From contig DAOWEV010000068.1 of the NCBI GenBank assembly GCA_030638325.1, forward strand, positions 1 to 6,193: 6,193 nucleotides of DNA, given 5' to 3'. The notes beneath the pieces are model-generated. The model made no database searches, was not told the origin of the DNA, and was given only the letters and a program-made list of their open reading frames with translations. A program made the translations under genes and the position numbers. Positions 4,714 to 6,193 of this stretch are shown here, piece by piece (position 1 is the stretch's first letter; each line of letters opens with the position of its first letter). The stretch comes from Bacteroidales bacterium. GTDB taxonomy: Bacteria; Bacteroidota; Bacteroidia; Bacteroidales; JAGOPY01.

Positions 4714-6009
4714 ATGATCCATAAGATAAATCATATATCAACAAGAGAGCTCATCACATTTATCGAAAACAAAGAGGGGTTCATTGTTGATGTGCGGCCT
4801 GTGGATGCCTATAACGGCTGGAGTTTGCAAGGTGAATCGCGCGGAGGACATATCAAAGGAGCAAAAAGCTTGCCGTTCAAATGGACAAAATACATCGACT
4901 GGATTGAAATAGTCAGGTCAAAAGAGATATTTCCTGAAAAACCGATCATAATATACAGTTACTCTTCAAAAGAAGCTGAAATAGTTGCACAGTCGTTTAT
5001 TCGTGCCGGATATCATGATGTTGGCATATATAATCACTTTATGGATGAATGGACTGTAAACCTTGAACTCCACATGGAAAATATGGAGAGATATGCCCAT
5101 TTAGTGTATCCGGAGTGGGTGAGATCTATATCATCAGGAGATAATCTCCCAAAGTATGATGAAAAAAAAGCAATAATTTGCCATGCCCATTATCGCAACC
5201 GGGATGCATATCTGAGTGGGCATATTCCAGGTGCCATAGACATTGATACATTAGCTCTTGAATCATCTGAAACGTGGAACCGCCGTTCGCCTGAAGAATT
5301 GCAAGAAGCCTTGCAGCAACACGGGATCACGGCAGATACCACAGTAGTGCTCTACGGCAAATTCCTGTCACCAAATAATGATGATCCGTTCCCCGGAAGT
5401 GCTGCAGGACATATCGGTGCCATCCGCTGTGCTTTTATTATGATGTACGCCGGAGTGAAGGATGTAAGGGTTTTGAACGGAGGTTTTCAATCCTGGAAGG
5501 ATGCCGGTTACGAAATAAGTATCGAAGACGTGCCTAAAAAACCTGTCAACGATTTTATGGCTGAAATACCTGCGAAACCGGAACTTGCAGTGGATGTTCC
5601 CAAAGCCAAAGAACTTTTGAGATCAACTGATGGCGAATTAGTCTGTGTCAGAAGCTGGCCTGAATATATTGGTGAAGTAAGCGGTTATAATTACATCGAA
5701 AAGAAAGGGCGTATACCCGGGGCTGTTTTTGGCAATTGCGGGGCTGATGCCTACCACATGGAAAATTACCGTAACCTGGACCATACTACCCGTGAATATC
5801 ATGAAATAGCTGCTATCTGGGAAGATGCCGGGATCACAGCCGATAAACATCTTGCATTTTATTGTGGCACCGGCTGGCGTGGCAGCGAAGCCTTTTTTAA
5901 TGCCTGGCTAATGGGATGGCCAAGGGTATCGGTATTTGACGGAGGCTGGTTCGAATGGAGTAACGATCCTGAAAATCCTTACGAAACCGGAGTGCCTGGT
6001 GAATTGTAA
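4714..6009 (+). CDS. Three-domain rhodanese sulfurtransferase, YnjE-like
   Basis: This 431-residue protein has three tandem rhodanese domains (about 5-118, 133-270 and 290-418). Only the third has an intact active-site loop, C384-G-T-G-W-R389, the six-residue loop of thiosulfate/persulfide sulfurtransferases, where the Cys carries a persulfide. In the first domain the equivalent position is Ser82 (IIIYSYSSKEAE), and in the second it is Gly215 (VVLYGKFLS), so both are non-catalytic. The GHIPGA/GHIKGA (169-174, 45-50) and RIPGAVFG (333-340) motifs mark the domain folds. Length, three-domain layout and the CGTGWR loop match E. coli YnjE, which has been linked to sulfur transfer for molybdopterin synthesis. 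E. coli YnjE has a signal sequence; none is visible here (MIHKINHISTRELI), suggesting a cytoplasmic enzyme. The ATG at 4714 follows an A-rich leader without Shine-Dalgarno. Its sulfur donor and acceptor are unknown, and no Moco gene is in the window. Confidence 0.93.
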   Translation: MIHKINHISTRELITFIENKEGFIVDVRPVDAYNGWSLQGESRGGHIKGAKSLPFKWTKYIDWIEIVRSKEIFPEKPIIIYSYSSKEAEIVAQSFIRAGYHDVGIYNHFMDEWTVNLELHMENMERYAHLVYPEWVRSISSGDNLPKYDEKKAIICHAHYRNRDAYLSGHIPGAIDIDTLALESSETWNRRSPEELQEALQQHGITADTTVVLYGKFLSPNNDDPFPGSAAGHIGAIRCAFIMMYAGVKDVRVLNGGFQSWKDAGYEISIEDVPKKPVNDFMAEIPAKPELAVDVPKAKELLRSTDGELVCVRSWPEYIGEVSGYNYIEKKGRIPGAVFGNCGADAYHMENYRNLDHTTREYHEIAAIWEDAGITADKHLAFYCGTGWRGSEAFFNAWLMGWPRVSVFDGGWFEWSNDPENPYETGVPGEL

Positions 6010-6020
6010 TTTGCACCTCG

Positions 6021-6119
6021 AATGATTATTAAATGATTACTGAATGACAACCGAATGACAACCGAATGACAACCGAATGACAACCGAATGACAACCGAAT
6101 GACAACCGAATGACTAATT
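6021..6119. repeat. Nine-unit 11-bp tandem array (AATGACAACCG)
   Basis: Nine 11-bp units stand in perfect phase. Units 1 and 2 are AATGATTATTA and AATGATTACTG, units 3-8 (6043-6108) are identical copies of AATGACAACCG, and unit 9 is AATGACTAATT. Divergence is confined to the two edges, as expected for an array that expands and homogenises from its centre. The array starts 12 bases after the rhodanese stop and ends 39 bases before the next putative start. The period is not a multiple of three, so it is not coding. It is close to one DNA helical turn, so each AATGA lies on nearly the same face. No hairpin is formed. Confidence 0.95.
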
Positions 6120-6158
6120 TAACAATCACCTAAATAAGTATCTCTTAATTCATTAATT

Positions 6159-6193
6159 ATGATAGAGGTAGCAACACTAACCGAATTTGCAAA
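6159..6193 (+). CDS. Probable 5' end of a further gene (truncated by window)
   Basis: An ATG at 6159 opens a frame that reads MIEVATLTEFA and then leaves the window. It follows an A/T-rich leader (TTAATTCATTAATT) without Shine-Dalgarno, the same style as the other gene starts here, and has the same strand as its neighbours. Eleven codons are too few to identify a family. A small thioredoxin-like or other redox protein would fit beside a rhodanese, but nothing in the sequence shows that. Confidence 0.5.
   Translation, partial: MIEVATLTEFA

Noticed and set aside
2785..5850. Open frames on the - strand at 2785-3030, 3455-3655, 3996-4223 and 5638-5850
   Set aside because: All lie inside well-supported + strand genes and show no recognisable domains.
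6021..6119. CRISPR array
   Set aside because: The 11-bp units are directly adjacent with no spacers, so this is a simple tandem repeat.

Overview
The window looks like chromosomal sequence from a member of the Bacteroidota, probably a free-living or environmental lineage. Four signs point there. The long secreted protein ends in a type IX secretion (T9SS) sorting domain. The sigma factor resembles a family I know mainly from Bacteroidota. None of the starts has a Shine-Dalgarno sequence, and most follow A/T-rich leaders. The spacers are full of short simple-sequence arrays. All recognised genes lie on the + strand. Species cannot be named from the sequence.

Layout: 1-389 is a gene-free leader with a hairpin, a degenerate 44-bp direct repeat and a 14-bp tandem duplication. 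390-1219 holds an ECF sigma factor and, 8 bp downstream, an 88-residue protein with a zinc anti-sigma (ZAS) signature, H-x3-C-x2-C plus an upstream Cys. 1220-1600 is a repeat-filled spacer with a heptamer array and an octamer array. 1601-2044 is a four-helix DoxX-family membrane protein with similarity to the HvfX branch. 2045-2369 carries three consecutive palindromes. 2370-4556 is a 728-residue secreted, methionine-rich, cysteine-free T9SS cargo protein of unknown function. 4557-4713 has a possible promoter and an inverted heptamer array that can fold into a hairpin. 4714-6009 is a three-domain rhodanese like E. coli YnjE, with only the last domain catalytically competent. 6010-6158 holds nine 11-bp tandem units. 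A probable gene start at 6159 runs off the window.

How the genes may work together: the sigma/anti-sigma pair is a likely thiol- and zinc-based stress sensor. The DoxX protein, the Met-rich surface protein and the rhodanese could all belong to redox, sulfur or copper handling. That link is inference: the spacers are long (157-381 bp) and repeat-filled, so only the sigma/anti-sigma pair is convincingly an operon. No complete new defence or mobile system is visible. The most unusual features are the Met-rich T9SS protein with two MHFxM motifs, the compact soluble ZAS-type protein, and the different short-repeat family in every spacer.
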